A stretch of DNA of 64,000 bases from Argentina anserina (lineage: Eukaryota > Streptophyta > Magnoliopsida > Rosales > Rosaceae): assembly GCF_933775445.1 (NCBI RefSeq), contig NC_065872.1, positions 19,406,001-19,470,000 on the forward strand, given 5' to 3'. The position numbers and the translations under genes were made by a program. Below are positions 1 through 11,290 of the stretch, piece after piece (the stretch's first letter is position 1; each line of letters starts with the position of its first letter). The notes under the pieces were generated by a model. That model had not been told where the DNA came from. It ran no database searches and saw only the letters and a list, made by a program, of their open reading frames with translations.

Positions 1-1440
1 TCTTGAAATACTTTTCAATTACGGAAGAGAGGTCAACGATCGGGCCCAGTCGATGCCTCCCTGCCTTTCATGTCGGCGACATGTAAAAATTTGGTCTCAA
101 TCGGGACTCGTTCGGCCGTCGGACTATTCGGTCAATGCTAAACTACCCTAAACTCCCCTAAGGGGGGCGACGTGCTCAGAGGGGAGCAAAGGGGCGTGCC
201 GAGCACATTTAGAACGACCTATTTTTTCCAGTACAATGTGCAGCATCGCCTCACGGAACCCCTTAAGTGGAGGCCGCGGTCAAATACGGTCAAATATGGA
301 TATTAACATGATATTACCGTTAACTGATGCATCGGACAGTCCAACGACATTCAAATCCTACGAAATTTCACCGGATATCCTTAGTATATATACTGAAAGT
401 ATCAGCTGGTGCCGATCAACCGTATCCGGCCGTCGGGATCATGAGTCTCAAGGTGTGACCGAATATTTACTAACCTAAATAGCTTGCTTAATAATAAATT
501 GGGGGATCTTGAAATACTTTTCAATTACGGGAGAGAGGTCAACGATCGGGCCCATTCGATGCCTTCCTTCCTATTACATGGGCGACGTATAAAAATTTGG
601 TCCCAATCGGGACTCGTTCGGTCGTCTAACTATACGGTCAACGCTAAATTACCCTACACCCCCCTAAGGGGGGCGATGTGCTCAGAGTGGGGCGGAGGGG
701 CGTGCCCAGAACATTTAAAACAGCCTATTTTTTCCAGTACAACGTGCGGCGTCACCTCACCGAACCACTTAAGCGGAGGCCGTGGTCAAATATGAATATT
801 AACATGATATTACCGTTGACTGATGCATCGGACGGTCCAACGACATTCAAATCCTACGAAATTTCACCGGATATCCTTAGTAGATATACTGAACATATCG
901 CCTGGTGCCGATCGACCATATCCGGCCGTCGGGATCACGAGTCCCAGGGTGTGACCTAATATTTACTAACCTAAATAGCTTGCTTAATAAGAAATTGGGA
1001 GATCTTGAAATACTTTTCAATTACGGAAGAGAGGTCAATGATCGGGGCCAGTCGATGCTTCCCTTCCTATTACATGGGTGACATGTAAAAATTTGGTCCC
1101 AATACGGACTCGTTCGGCCGTCGGACTATTCAACAAACGCTAAACCACCTTCAACCCTCCTGAAGGGGACGATGTGCCTGGAAGGGACCGGATGGCCGCA
1201 GACTGTACACTTGAAACGGCCTATTTTTTCCATACAACATGTGGTGTCGCCTCGCGAAACCCCTAAAGTGGGAGTTGCGGTCAAATGCGGTCAAATATGG
1301 ATATTAACATGATATTATTGTTGACCGATGCATCAGACGGTCCAACGACATCTAAATCAAATGAAATTTTTACGGGGTGTGTACATATATATACCGATCA
1401 CATCGGCTGGTGTCGATCGATTGTATTCCGAAACTCAAAT
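1..1440. repeat. Three-copy tandem repeat, ~500-bp unit
   Basis: The same block starts at 1, 507 and 1003 (periods about 506 and 496 bp), each time with tcttgaaatacttttcaatt. Each copy also shares the ggtcaaatatggatattaac-like segment, a gatgcatcggac-like segment and a GC-richer stretch around cccctaagggg. Copies 1 and 2 are very close. Copy 3 is more diverged and loses similarity after about 1440. The window opens inside the array, so more copies may lie to the left. The short open frames inside differ between copies and look fortuitous. It could be a satellite array or the sub-repeats of a large LTR or 3' UTR. Confidence 0.85.
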
Positions 1441-1816
1441 CTATATATGACGTTTTTGAGAATGTTTTCCAATTTCTTTTTTATTGATTTAAAGAGATGA
1501 ATTATGCCTATTTGGCTCTGAGAAACCCCAAGCCCAGCTCTTTCCTCTTTTAAAATTGAAGACCCGAGCCCAATCGATTAACCCAACTCTCTTCTCTCAT
1601 CTCTTAAGCTTGTCAGCCCACTCACTCTTTCTCTCTCAATTTTTCGACAACACAACAGCTCCCATTTTTTCACTTTGCCCGAAAAATTTTGAAAAAAATT
1701 ACCACACGCTCATAGTGACACGCTCTATCGACTAAATCTAAATTTTGAAGATAATTATATATGGGTAACACAGATGCCCTTAGGAAGAAATGAGAAATAA
1801 AGAGCTAATCGTATGG
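1441..1816. other. Unassigned pyrimidine-rich spacer
   Basis: No exon or RNA gene is recognisable. A C/T-rich tract with several 'agccca' and 'ctctct' words (about 1530-1670) resembles the leader or LTR sequence of plant retroelements, but no terminal repeat pair was found. Confidence 0.4.
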
Positions 1817-2112
1817 ATCGAGACCCAAACATTAACGAAAAGTGATGAATTTTCTACCACATACATTATAAACAATGGTGACAATATCACACAGTCGATT
1901 TTTGAAAATATTATTTCGGTAGTATAATTAATTTGTAAACATATACTTTTTCACAAAACAAACTAGAAATGGTATGCAACATTAGGGGGCACGTTGTGAT
2001 TCACGTGATCAATATTCTCAAAATTAAACTCCGACCGTTGGATGTGATCGTCACACTAAAATACGAGTACGGTATGAAATTCACCGATTTCCATATTCGT
2101 TTGGGTCTCGAT
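1817..2112. mobile_element. Small terminal-inverted-repeat element (MITE-like)
   Basis: The left end reads atcgagacccaaac (1817 on) and the right end reads gtttgggtctcgat (to 2112), an exact 14-bp inverted match. A weaker match continues inward (gatgaattt against gaaattcac). There is no coding capacity. The target-site duplication is not clear, so the superfamily is left open; a Mutator-like MITE would fit. Confidence 0.6.
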
Positions 2113-2215
2113 CTATGTGGTCAACCCTAATTCACATAATACATATCTAAATGGAGTCGCGTGGGCGTTTAAAACTTTTTCAAAATTTTTAAATGGGTCA
2201 ATAGCGTAGTTCAAT

Positions 2216-2790
2216 TAGGAATGACAATATTATCCATTGAGTACGGTATTCACGGGTATTCGACCCTAATAAGGCTGTGTAATGGTTAAAAATGGGGAAC
2301 GGGTATGCAGATCCCCTATATTCGAAATATGGAATCGGGTAACGGGTGGGGTTGATATTTTGATCCTCATCCCCATCCCTATTCCCACCCAATAAGAATA
2401 AAATATATATTATATATGTTTTAATATTAATTAATTAATTTATATTTATGTAAATAAATACTTTTTTGTAGTTAATTTTATTTTGAACTAGACTTGTATT
2501 GGTTTTAGTTGGATTAATGTAAAAAAAACTAATTTCATCATGATATTTAGTTTTCATTTTAGATTTTACGTTTGTTCTATACTCATATAAATTTTTATAT
2601 AATATAACAAAATATTATTAACGGGTATTGAGCCATGGGAAACGGATCCCCAGCGGGTTTAGGGACGGGGAATACCTATTACTTTCTAACGGGGATTGGG
2701 GCGGGTATGTTGACGTAATTGAAATTGGGTATGGGTATGATATTTTGATCCCCTTACGGTCTTACCCTACCATGCACATTGTCATCCCTA
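2216..2790. mobile_element. Non-autonomous hAT-type element, 575 bp
   Basis: The ends are taggaatgacaat and attgtcatcccta, inverted repeats with one mismatch. They are flanked by agttcaat (2208-2215) and atttcaat (2791-2798), an 8-bp duplication with one mismatch, as expected for hAT transposition. Internally, G-rich words such as acgggtatt recur in both orientations near each end. No transposase reading frame is present, so it would have needed a transposase supplied in trans. Confidence 0.8.
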
Positions 2791-3160
2791 ATTTCAATTG
2801 AAGGTCATAAATAAAAAAAGCTAAATAGCATGCTTTCGTCTTATTCAAAACTAATTAAGTGACAATGATATTAATATTAAATTTAAAATTTAAGTAAAAT
2901 AATTAGATGAGTAAAATTGAATTAAGATTGTGACTAATTTAGAAAAAACAAATATGTTACTTTAAATTGTTAAATCAACATGTATCTTAGCATTATAGTC
3001 TAAGCAATAATTTCATAATTTCATTCTATTTAAGTGGCTCGAGGGAATGAGGGATAATCAAGAGAAATTTGTGTTGAATGAAAGTGAAAATATAAGAATA
3101 AAATCGAAAAGATAACATCAAAAATACATGGATTTAACAAAACAACACTTCAGCCAATAA
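2791..3160. other. AT-rich spacer, nothing recognised
   Basis: AT-rich sequence with many short A and T runs. No exon, tandem repeat or transposon end was recognised before the start of the duplicated unit at about 3161. Confidence 0.5.
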
Positions 3161-3475
3161 AGAGACATGGCGTGGATTGACTATCTAAGCCGTTAGATAG
3201 GGACATATCTAATGATCTGAATCGTGCCCCACAACACTTCTGATTTGAAATTTCTCTCTCAAATCTGGCGGTCTTTGATTCCGCCGAAAATTTGGGTAAA
3301 TTTCAAATTTGCAGAAGTTTCGTTTCCTCCATTTAATCTCACTCTTCAGATCTGGGTTCTTCCATCGGCGCCTCCGTCTCCCACCCCCGCATCAAGGCGC
3401 GTTGTTCTGGTCAAAGCGGCTTCATCGTCGTGCACAAGACCCACCTTGTCCACCAATTGGGATTTTCAATTCGCA

Positions 3476-3580
3476 GATGTTGCTGCTACTGCTGCTGCTT
3501 CGCCACGTGTCCCCATATTCGAAGAGATCGACACCACCAACACGCTTCTCCTCCAAAGAATCATCTTCTTGGGCTCTCAA
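3476..3580 (+). pseudogene. ClpP first-exon fragment, copy A
   Basis: One frame gives FEEIDTTNTLLLQRIIFLGS followed by QV. This is the conserved N-terminal strand of nuclear-encoded chloroplast Clp protease proteolytic subunits (ClpP3-type: FEELD..LL.QRI.FLGSQV). Sequence upstream may be the remains of a transit peptide. Similarity stops at a splice-like boundary, where caa is followed by gtctca. No later ClpP exon, catalytic Ser, His or Asp segment follows; the next recognisable sequence is the unrelated phosphatase at 3929. I infer an exon-1 fragment with no protease function. Confidence 0.7.
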
Positions 3581-3928
3581 GTCTCACCCTCCCTTGGGTT
3601 TTTGTTTGATTAGAGAATCTATTACATGGGTTTTTGTTTGATTAGGTTATAATTACGAGTTCTTCTTCAATCCCTTCAATTTCACAACTCTCGATCTAAT
3701 TATTCCAGCGAGTCGATGATGATTTGAAATCTCGCTCACTTTGGTTGTTGTACTCTTTGTAGGGACTAGTGATGGATCTGATGGATGAATCCCTTAGGAA
3801 GCAAGATTGAAGAGGTTCTTTGATCATGTGAATTGACCTTATCAGTCATTTACATTATTGACCTTTTGAATTGTTTTTATAGTGCTCAATTCAGCAGTTG
3901 AGGGTCTTTTGGTGTCTTCATTTCACAG

Positions 3929-5143
3929 GGTCTCTTCTTGGGTTCAATTGGAGCTGCACATCACAGAGATGGACTTAAGAAGTTGAACATCACTCACATT
4001 TTGACCGTTGGTAGTTCATTGGCTCCTGCTTATCGAGATGAATTCGTATATGAGGTCTTGAATGGTAATCACTGCTTGTCATCTTTCAATTTTATATTGC
4101 TCTACTCTTTTTCTAGGTTGCTGAACTCCAGTTTGCATGATCTGTTATTTTGTTTTGTATCGTTGTGATAATTGTTCAACTTTGTTGTCATTTATGGAGT
4201 TGCTAAGTACTGACCCACATGCATTCACTTAATCAAAATGTACTGCATATCATAATACTTGAGACAATAAAAGATTGCGGAACTCATTTAAATTTTTTTC
4301 TTTTTTTTGGCGCTCTTTGAAAATTGAGGTAGTTGTGGACAAAGAATCGACAGATCTGAAACAACAATTTGATGAACATTTCACTTATATTAAAGAAGCT
4401 AAAAGATCTGGTGGCGTGTTAGTTCATTGCTTTGTGGGAAAATCCAAGAGGTAATTGTCTCGCCCTATCTAAGCTATTATTTCCAGATTATCTTAGTTGT
4501 ATGAAAAAAATACCACTTTTAATGACAAGCACTATCCTATTCTGTAACAGTGTACTCTTGAAATATGATTATACATGACCTCTACAAAATTTGCCTTTTA
4601 TGTTTATAATATCTAGTCTTGAGTATCTCTAATTCTTATGAACTCTGAAAATAGATCATTATTAAATGTAAACCTTTGATATAAATCAGAACAATATGTA
4701 GTTTCAATTGTCCAACTTTGATTTAACCTTTGATATATCTCCTCATCATATGAAAAGAGAACTTTTTTTAGTACTCAAAACTTCTGTGTAATTTTTACCT
4801 GACCTTGATCAATGTCACGAGTTAGTTGGTTTGACCTTACTTTATTTGAACATAAATCAGAGTTGAATTGTACCCAACCCTATTTAACTTCTGAGTGAGA
4901 AAGTTTGTCTATTTATTGCTCCATATAACTGGAACTTAAGCACTATTACAATTTGGGACTTTTTGAGATGAAGGTCGGCTTATTTATCTCTAACTGTGCA
5001 GTGTGACTATTGTTCTTGCTTATCTGATGAAAAGACATGGTATGAGTCTAAATGAAGCTCTTGAACATGAGCGGAGCAGACTGCTACATGCATCTCCCAA
5101 TGTTGGTTTCCTCACTTCCTCCACGAAATCACATTTCTTCTAA
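3929..5143 (+). pseudogene. DsPTP1-like dual-specificity phosphatase fragment, copy A
   Basis: Three exon-like blocks follow the plant DsPTP1-type phosphatase. Block 1 is 3929 to about 4064 (GLFLGSIGAAHHRDGLKKLN, then THILTV..SLAP). Block 2 is 4329-4450 (VVVDKES, then a helix and VLVHCFVGKSK). Block 3 is 5002-5143 (SVTIVLAYLMKRHGMS, ending FF and a TAA stop). The family removes phosphate from MAP-kinase-type proteins using an HCX5R loop. Here the loop Arg is Lys (codon aag; agg in copy B), which should abolish or cripple catalysis. The normal N-terminal exon is missing and a ClpP exon lies upstream instead. The phase joining blocks 1 and 2 is uncertain. Probably a non-functional chimeric duplicate. 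Confidence 0.8.
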
Positions 5144-5159
5144 TCATAGCAATCTGATT

Positions 5160-6100
5160 TCTCTCATAATTGTACAGTGATTAGTGGTTGTTAATTTTAC
5201 AGTAGATAGTAAGGTGTAGTTGTGGTTAGACAGGTTTATGGTGTGTAGTGGTTATGGTTAGTTCTCTTTATTTATAAAAGGTTGTGTTTGGCCATTGTGA
5301 AACTCACTTAAGTAATAGATTGAAAATTCAATCATTCAAGTTCTTGTTCTTGTTCAGTTTCATTCCATTCCATTTCATATTTTTTCAGATTGATTTTAGG
5401 ATCATCAATTTTATGGGTTTGATCGTATGAACTATGAAGACCAAGAGAAGGTCTAGTAGCATTTTGTTTCCTGGTAAAATCAAATAATGAGATGACGACC
5501 TCTTTCAATTGCCTTTGATCCTGCACATATATGGAATACTAAGATGTAACTGACATCCCTAAGATGACACCATAAATTACATAATGACAAGTACATCAGA
5601 AAATCATGAAGCTTTATAGGTTATTATGAGGAATCTGATAATGGTTCATATATGCTATATCACTATCAAAGTGTAAGAGATGAACAATGCACCTCTATTT
5701 CTTCACAAAGACAAATATGTACCTCTCTCACTCATATTCTTTAATCAATTCAAGAAGGTCATAATTACCGACTAAAAAGTCCATATTTGTATTAAGTCAT
5801 CCCCCGAAGCCATGCTACTGATAATCAGAACAATTGGGTAGGATGTAACTCAGACCTATTTCAAAAACATTGGCTTCAAATCCTTCAATGCAGCCTAGTA
5901 AATTTGATGCAGTCAATATATAATATCAAACTATAAGTCAATAAAAAAAATCACATACAATAATTGAATAGCCTACAAGCCGTAACATATAAAAAAACAT
6001 AATTCCAATTAAATTAGGTAGCAACTACACAATGCATAGCTATTTTATCATTCTCTTGCCTGAACTCACTTGCACCTATTGCTACTACTTCGCAGAACTG
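5160..6100. other. Spacer of unit A with possible solo LTR
   Basis: About 5177-5400 looks LTR-like. It has a TATA-like tttataaaagg (about 5272-5282), then a T- and C-rich stretch (ttcttgttcttgttcagttt). The same block is in unit B at about 9540-9760, so it predates the duplication. No clear target-site duplication was found. The rest, up to 6100, has no recognisable exon. Confidence 0.3.
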
Positions 6101-6109
6101 TCCTTGTTA

Positions 6110-6870
6110 CCTTAGGTCAATCCTCAGCAGTTTCTTCCTGGTCGTCATTGGGAATCTGTTGCTTGAACAGCCCGTATATGTACCTCAAACCATACCCCCA
6201 AGCCGGCAAATTTATTCAATCTCGCCATAGAGTCTAGAAAGCACAAAGCAAGCCTTCCCAGGCCACGTACCATTCCCAAGCGCATCATCTTTTTCCTACA
6301 AAAGAAGTACTTCCATGATCATTGAACAAGTCATTACACAACCAAATGAACCAATACAGTTCATTCCCATACAACATGCAATATATAAACACATATGTGC
6401 ATAGTTTAACAATTAAAAATAACACAAACTCGACACAAACATTAAAATGAACATTTTAAGGCCACTACAAAACTCCCAGATTATCTGCTCCCTTATGCCA
6501 GCTTGTTCAAAGCTTCCCAGTGGCATTGGTCAAGGCTCGTCCTTGAAGATACTCCACGAACAAGTAGTAAGTCTCCTTCGGATTCCTGTTGTGGAAATGC
6601 AGGTACGTCTCGTTCCAATTCTACACAACCAGAAACAATATTCAAACACTACTTTCCCCCAATCAAAAGTTCAATACCTATAACCTACATGCCGAAGTAA
6701 AAATCAAATCAAACGGTGGAGTGGTGGTGAACTTGATCAGATGCTCTCGGCGGTGGCGTAGTAGGCTTGCTCCGGCTCGAACTTGAAGTGAGGGCTGAAA
6801 TTCGCGTGGTAGTTGTTGTTGGACACAATCTTTGTCGGTTCCTTCGCCAGCCCACTGGAATATTCGATGT
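6110..6870 (-). pseudogene. Starch (alpha-glucan) phosphorylase exons 1-3, broken copy A
   Basis: Three minus-strand blocks match the N-terminus of cytosolic alpha-1,4-glucan phosphorylase, which releases glucose-1-phosphate from glucans. Exon 1 (about 6870-6735) gives SNNNYHANFSPHF then FEPEQAYYATAES, then breaks into a stop. Exon 2 (about 6625-6495) gives WNETYLHFHNRNPKETYYLF then VEYLQGRALTNA. Exon 3 (about 6300-6120) gives KDDALGNG, then frame-shifted stretches equivalent to GLGRLA.CFLDSMA and a YGLFKQ-like end. The domains carrying the pyridoxal-phosphate lysine and the rest of the active site are absent. With two frameshifts, a stop and no downstream exons, this cannot encode an enzyme. 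Confidence 0.82.
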
Positions 6871-7445
6871 TTCATAACAAATTCATATCAACCATAATAT
6901 TGGCAGCACTGGTCCCCTAACAAATTATACCAACTCTAGACAATGAAACTATGAATGAATCACAGACAATCTTTGTACAATACAATTGATTCATTTTTCA
7001 CAAATCACAATATTGAGGATCCGTTTAAAAAGCAGACTCAGCCCAGGATTTTCCTATCAAATACTTACTTGGTTTTGGGATTTGCGGCTTCGATCGGCTC
7101 CCCCTGCTCCCGCTAACAACACTTTCTATTTGAACCCAGATCTCGCTCCTGAAACCACCTTCGTTGTTGGACCTCAAAGCATCTACATCTGCTCATCTTG
7201 GTCAATCTCGACTGCGAATGGATAGATCTAAACTAGACAGGCTTCAATTTCCTATTTGAAAACCCATATTGAAAAACACGACTTCGAGAGTTCGAATGAT
7301 CTCTTCGGAGATTTCAAAAATCTTTCTTTAATCACCCCTAACTTACCCTAACTCCGTCTAAAATCCGTCCAATGGGGAGAAAATTTTAATTTTTTGAACC
7401 ATCTACCGCTTTGTCCACGCGGCGGATTGGATGGTGAAGATGCCC

Positions 7446-7461
7446 CGCCCATATGGGCGGC
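7446..7461. other. 16-bp hairpin/palindrome at end of unit A
   Basis: A perfect palindrome: a 6-bp stem ccgccc/gggcgg with the four bases atat between. It ends 17 bases before the shared aataagtttcg boundary. Unit B has a hairpin at the equivalent site with a different stem sequence (13119-13134). Confidence 0.6.
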
Positions 7462-7839
7462 CAGTGTATACAATAAGTTTCGTAAAGAGACATGGCGCGG
7501 ATTGACTATCTAAGCCGATAAATAGGGCGAGATCTAACGATCTGAATAGCGCCCCGCAACACTTCTTATTTGGAATTTCTCTCTCAAATATGGCGGTCTT
7601 TGATTCCGCCCAAAATTTGAGGGTAAATTTCAAACCCTCCTTCATTTAATCTCACTTCTTCTTTCCTAAAAAAAAAAATCGCACTCTTCTTTTCTTTTTG
7701 AAGGAATCTCACTCTTCAGATCTGGGTTCTTCCATCGGCGCCTTCTTCTCCCACCCCCGCATCATGGCGCTTCGGTCTGGTCAAAGCGGCTTCATCGTCG
7801 TGCACAAGACCCACCTTGTCCACCAATTGGGATTTTCAA

Positions 7840-7934
7840 TTCGCAGATGCTGCTGCTGGTCTGCCACACGTCCCCAGATTCGAAGAGCTCGACACTATGC
7901 TTCTCCTCCAGAGAATCATCTTCTTGGGCTCTCA
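7840..7934 (+). pseudogene. ClpP first-exon fragment, copy B
   Basis: One frame gives PHVPRFEELDTMLLLQRIIF followed by LGSQV, then a cag/gtgtct donor. This is closer to the ClpP consensus than copy A: PRFEELD is intact, but two residues are lost before MLL. An ATG-started frame (7764) upstream reads MALRSGQSG and may be the start of a transit peptide, but it is in a different frame from the ClpP motif. No downstream ClpP exon follows. Confidence 0.7.
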
Positions 7935-8273
7935 GGTGTCTCTCTCTCTTGGGTTTTTGTTTGATTAGAGAATCATCTTCTTGGGTGTTTGTTTGATTAG
8001 GTTATAATTATGAGTTGTTCCAATCCCTTCAATTTCACGACTCTCGATCTAATTGTCCCAACGAATCGATGATGATATGAAATCTCGCTCACTTTGGTTG
8101 TTGTACTCTTTGTAGGGACATCCGACGGATGAATCCCTTAGGAAGCAAGATTGAAGAGGTTCTTTGATCATGTAAATTGACTTTATCAGTCATTTACATT
8201 ATTGATTTTTTGAATTGTTTTTATAGTGCTCGATATTCAGCAGTTGAGGGTCTTTTGGTGTCTTCATTCGCAG

Positions 8274-9491
8274 GGTCTCTTCTTGGGTTTAATTGGAGCT
8301 GCACATAACAGAGATGAACTTAACAAGTTGCACATCACTCACATTTTGACCGTGGCTAGTTCATTGGCTCCTACTTATGCAGATGAATTTGTGTATAAGG
8401 AACTTGAATGGTAATCACTGCTTGTCATCTTTCAATTTTATATTACTCACTCTTCTTCTAGGTTGCTAAACTCCAGTTTGCATGATATGTCCTTTTATTT
8501 TGTATAGTTGTAATAATTGTTCAGCTTTGTTCGGACTTGATAAGTACTGACGCCCCATGCCTTCACTTAATCAAAATGTACTGCATATCATAATACTTGA
8601 GGATTGTTGAAAGAATAGAAGATTGTGGAACTGATTTGATTTTTTTTTCTTTTTGTTGGCGCTCTTTGAAAATTGAGGTAGTTGTGGACAAAGAATCGAC
8701 ATACCTGAAACAACGATTTGATGAATGTTTCAATTATATTGAAGAAGCTAAAAGATCTGGTAGTGTGTTGGTTCATTGCTTTGTGGGAAAATCCAGGAGG
8801 TAATTGTCTCGCCCTGTTTAAGCTATTATTTCCACATTATCTTAGTTGTATGAACAGAATACCACTTTTACTAACAAGCACTATCCTATTCTGTAACAGT
8901 GTACCCTTGAAATATGATTATACATGACCTCTACAAAATTTGCCTTTTATGTTTATAATATAGTCTTGAGTATCTCTTATTCTTATGAACTTTGAAAACT
9001 GATGCTTATTAAATGTAAACCTTTGATATAAATCAAAACAATATGTAGTTTCAATTGCCCAACTTTTATTTAACCTTTGATATTTCTCCCCATCATATGA
9101 AAACAAAACATTTTTTTAGTACTCAAAATTTATGTGTAATTTTACCTGACCTTGATCAAGGTCACGAGTTAGTTGGTTTGACCTTACTTTATTTGAACAT
9201 AGATCAGAGTTGAATTGTACCCAACCCTAATTAACTTATGAGTGAGAAAAGTTTGCATGTTTATTGCTCCATATAACTGGAACTTAAGCACTATTACAAT
9301 TTGGGACTTTTTGAGATGAAGCTGGACTTATTTATCTCTAACCGTGCAGTGTGACTATTGTTCTTGCTTATCTGATGAAAAGACATTGTATGAGTCTAAA
9401 TGAAGCTCTTGAACATGTGTGGAGCAGACGGCCACCGACATCTCCCAATGCTCATTTCCTCACTTCCTCCACGAAATCACATTGCTTCTAA
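8274..9491 (+). pseudogene. DsPTP1-like dual-specificity phosphatase fragment, copy B
   Basis: The same three blocks as copy A. 8274-8410 gives GLFLGLIGAAHNRDELNKLH then THILTVASSLAP. 8678-8799 gives VVVDKES.., FDECFNYIEEAKRSG and VLVHCFVGKSR. 9350-9491 gives SVTIVLAYLMKRHCMS, ending CF and a TAA. The catalytic HCX5R loop, including Arg, is intact in this copy. However, the ends of block 1 differ from copy A by one base (aaggaacttgaatg against gaggtcttgaatg), which shifts the frame into the donor. The glycine in the highly conserved KKHGM-like motif is Cys. The usual N-terminal exon is absent and the ClpP exon lies upstream. Expression as a short phosphatase cannot be excluded, but a degenerate duplicate is more likely. 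Confidence 0.78.
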
Positions 9492-9499
9492 TCATAGGC

Positions 9500-10427
9500 T
9501 CATAACAATCTGATTTCTCTCAGAATTGTACAATGATTAGTGGTTGTTAATTTTACAATAGACAATAAGGTGTAGTTGTAGTTAGACAGGTTTATGGTGT
9601 GTAGTGGTTATGGTTAGTTCTCTTTATTTATAAAAGGTTGTGTTCGGCCATTGTGAAACTCACTTAAGTAATAGATTGAAAATTCAATCATTCAAGTTCT
9701 TGTTCTTGTTCAGTTTCATTCCATTCCATTTCATATTTTTTCAGATTGATTTTGGGTTCATCAATTTTCTGGATTTGATCGTATGAACTATGAAGACCAA
9801 GAGAAGGTCTAGTAGCATTTTGTTTTCCTGGTAAAATCAACTAAAGAGATGACGACCTCCTTCAATTGCCTTTGATCATGCAATAATGTTGGTGATCATC
9901 ATATATGGAATACTAAGATATAACTGACATCCCTAAGATGACACCATAAATTACATAATGACAAATACATCAGAAACTCATGAAGCTTTACAGGTTATTA
10001 TGAGGAACCTGATAATAGTTTCAGATATGCAATATCACTATCAAAGTGTAAGAGATGAACAATGCACCTCTCTTGCTTCACATAGACAAATATGTACCTC
10101 TCTCACTCATATTCTTTAAGAAGGTCATAATTACCGACTAAAAGGTCCATATTTGTATTAAGTCATCCCCCGAAGCCATGCTACTGATCATCATAACGAT
10201 TGGGTAGGATGTAACTCGGACCTATTTCAAAAACATTGGCTTCAAATCCTTCAATGCAGCCTAGTAAATTTGATGCAGTCATTATATAATATGGAACTAC
10301 AAGTTGGTAAAAATTAAAGCCCACAAAAAATAATTGAGTAGCCTATAGGCCATAACATATAGAAAAACATAATTCCATTTAAATTAGGTAGCAACTAGTT
10401 ATTCTATCATTCTCTTGCCTGAACTCA
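9500..10427. other. Spacer of unit B, colinear with unit A 5160-6060
   Basis: No exon recognised. It carries the same LTR-like block (about 9540-9760) and the same flanking words as unit A with scattered substitutions and small indels. This shows the duplication included long non-coding sequence and was not a retrocopy. Confidence 0.6.
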
Positions 10428-10554
10428 TGGAGTGTTGAACACTACATTCTTGTAAGAAGCAACCAAGCGAAATTATCGCATCCATAATTTGCAAAGATCA
10501 ACTGGCAATGAGCTACAAAGATACAGATTACAATCACTAAGGAAATTTAGCTTT

Positions 10555-11290
10555 CCAACATACCCTGCATTTTTCAACTTTAGTAGGAGGTAAGAATTTT
10601 GGAGACGTGTAGAAAGGTGTCTTTGGATCATTGAATTCAAACTTTGGAGGCTGCACGAAAGAACAATGAATTTGTATGCTAACAATTTTCCTTTCTTTTT
10701 TAGATACTAATTTGTAGAAGTTTTTTTTATACAGTCATATACTAGTTAACCGAAGGAAACTTGATCAAAATTATCTGACACTCTCTCAAATCCTAGTGTT
10801 CATTACCAACCTGTTATGTGAGGACCAAGTTGGCATCAAATAAGGATTTTACGGTTCCAATATCCTCCCAGTAGTCATTGAAAAAAAATGCATGATATGC
10901 AAGAGCATCCAGTGTATTAGTGGCTAACAAATAAAGCTGGAAGTAAAAATATTTCCCCAAAATATATAGGAAGACAAAATTCATTGAAGAAAACAAGAGG
11001 AATAAAATTTTGTGTGAATTCTCACCTGGACATTGTGGCTCCTCACAGCTGCTGGAATAATCTCAGACTCAAAATCATTGGAAGATGGGTAGCTAAATCT
11101 TAATAGGTTTAGCAGTGGTATAAACTTTCTACAGCATGAATATGAATCATATGCAAAACGAAAAACAACAACAATTAGGGAAAGCGTTGATGCATAGTGG
11201 ATATAGAAGTCCTTAATTGCACTCCAAGTTTTGGAGACACAAAAGCTTGCAAAATAAGCAGTAATTACCATTGCTTCTAGATCAATGCCT
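10555..11290 (-). pseudogene. ADP-glucose pyrophosphorylase large-subunit exons, fragment
   Basis: Minus-strand blocks, in order, match the middle of the AGPase large subunit, which makes ADP-glucose for starch synthesis in plastids. About 11287-11264 gives KGIDLEAM with a GT donor. About 11125-11027 gives [15 protein letters not shown] then [14 protein letters not shown]. About 10885-10818 gives [20 protein letters not shown]. About 10655-10561 gives [20 protein letters not shown] then PPTKVEKCR. The introns between are short. Substitutions such as the extra bases before FFNDYW, a degenerate PYIASMG region and missing N- and C-terminal exons show a fragment. It interrupts the stretch where unit A is continuous, so the piece was inserted or lost after duplication. 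Confidence 0.82.

Larger units (their letters stand above)
3161..7484. repeat. Tandem segmental duplication, unit A
   Basis: The unit begins aaagagacatggcgtgg and ends near the aagtttcgt boundary. The next unit begins with nearly the same words at about 7484 and ends with the same boundary at about 13159. Similarity between A and B runs nearly continuously through the ClpP and phosphatase pieces (3161-5160 against 7484-9510), through 5160-6060 against 9510-10426, and again through the phosphorylase pieces. Unit A lacks the roughly 860-bp ADP-glucose pyrophosphorylase segment of B. Unit B lacks phosphorylase exon 3. Confidence 0.85.
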
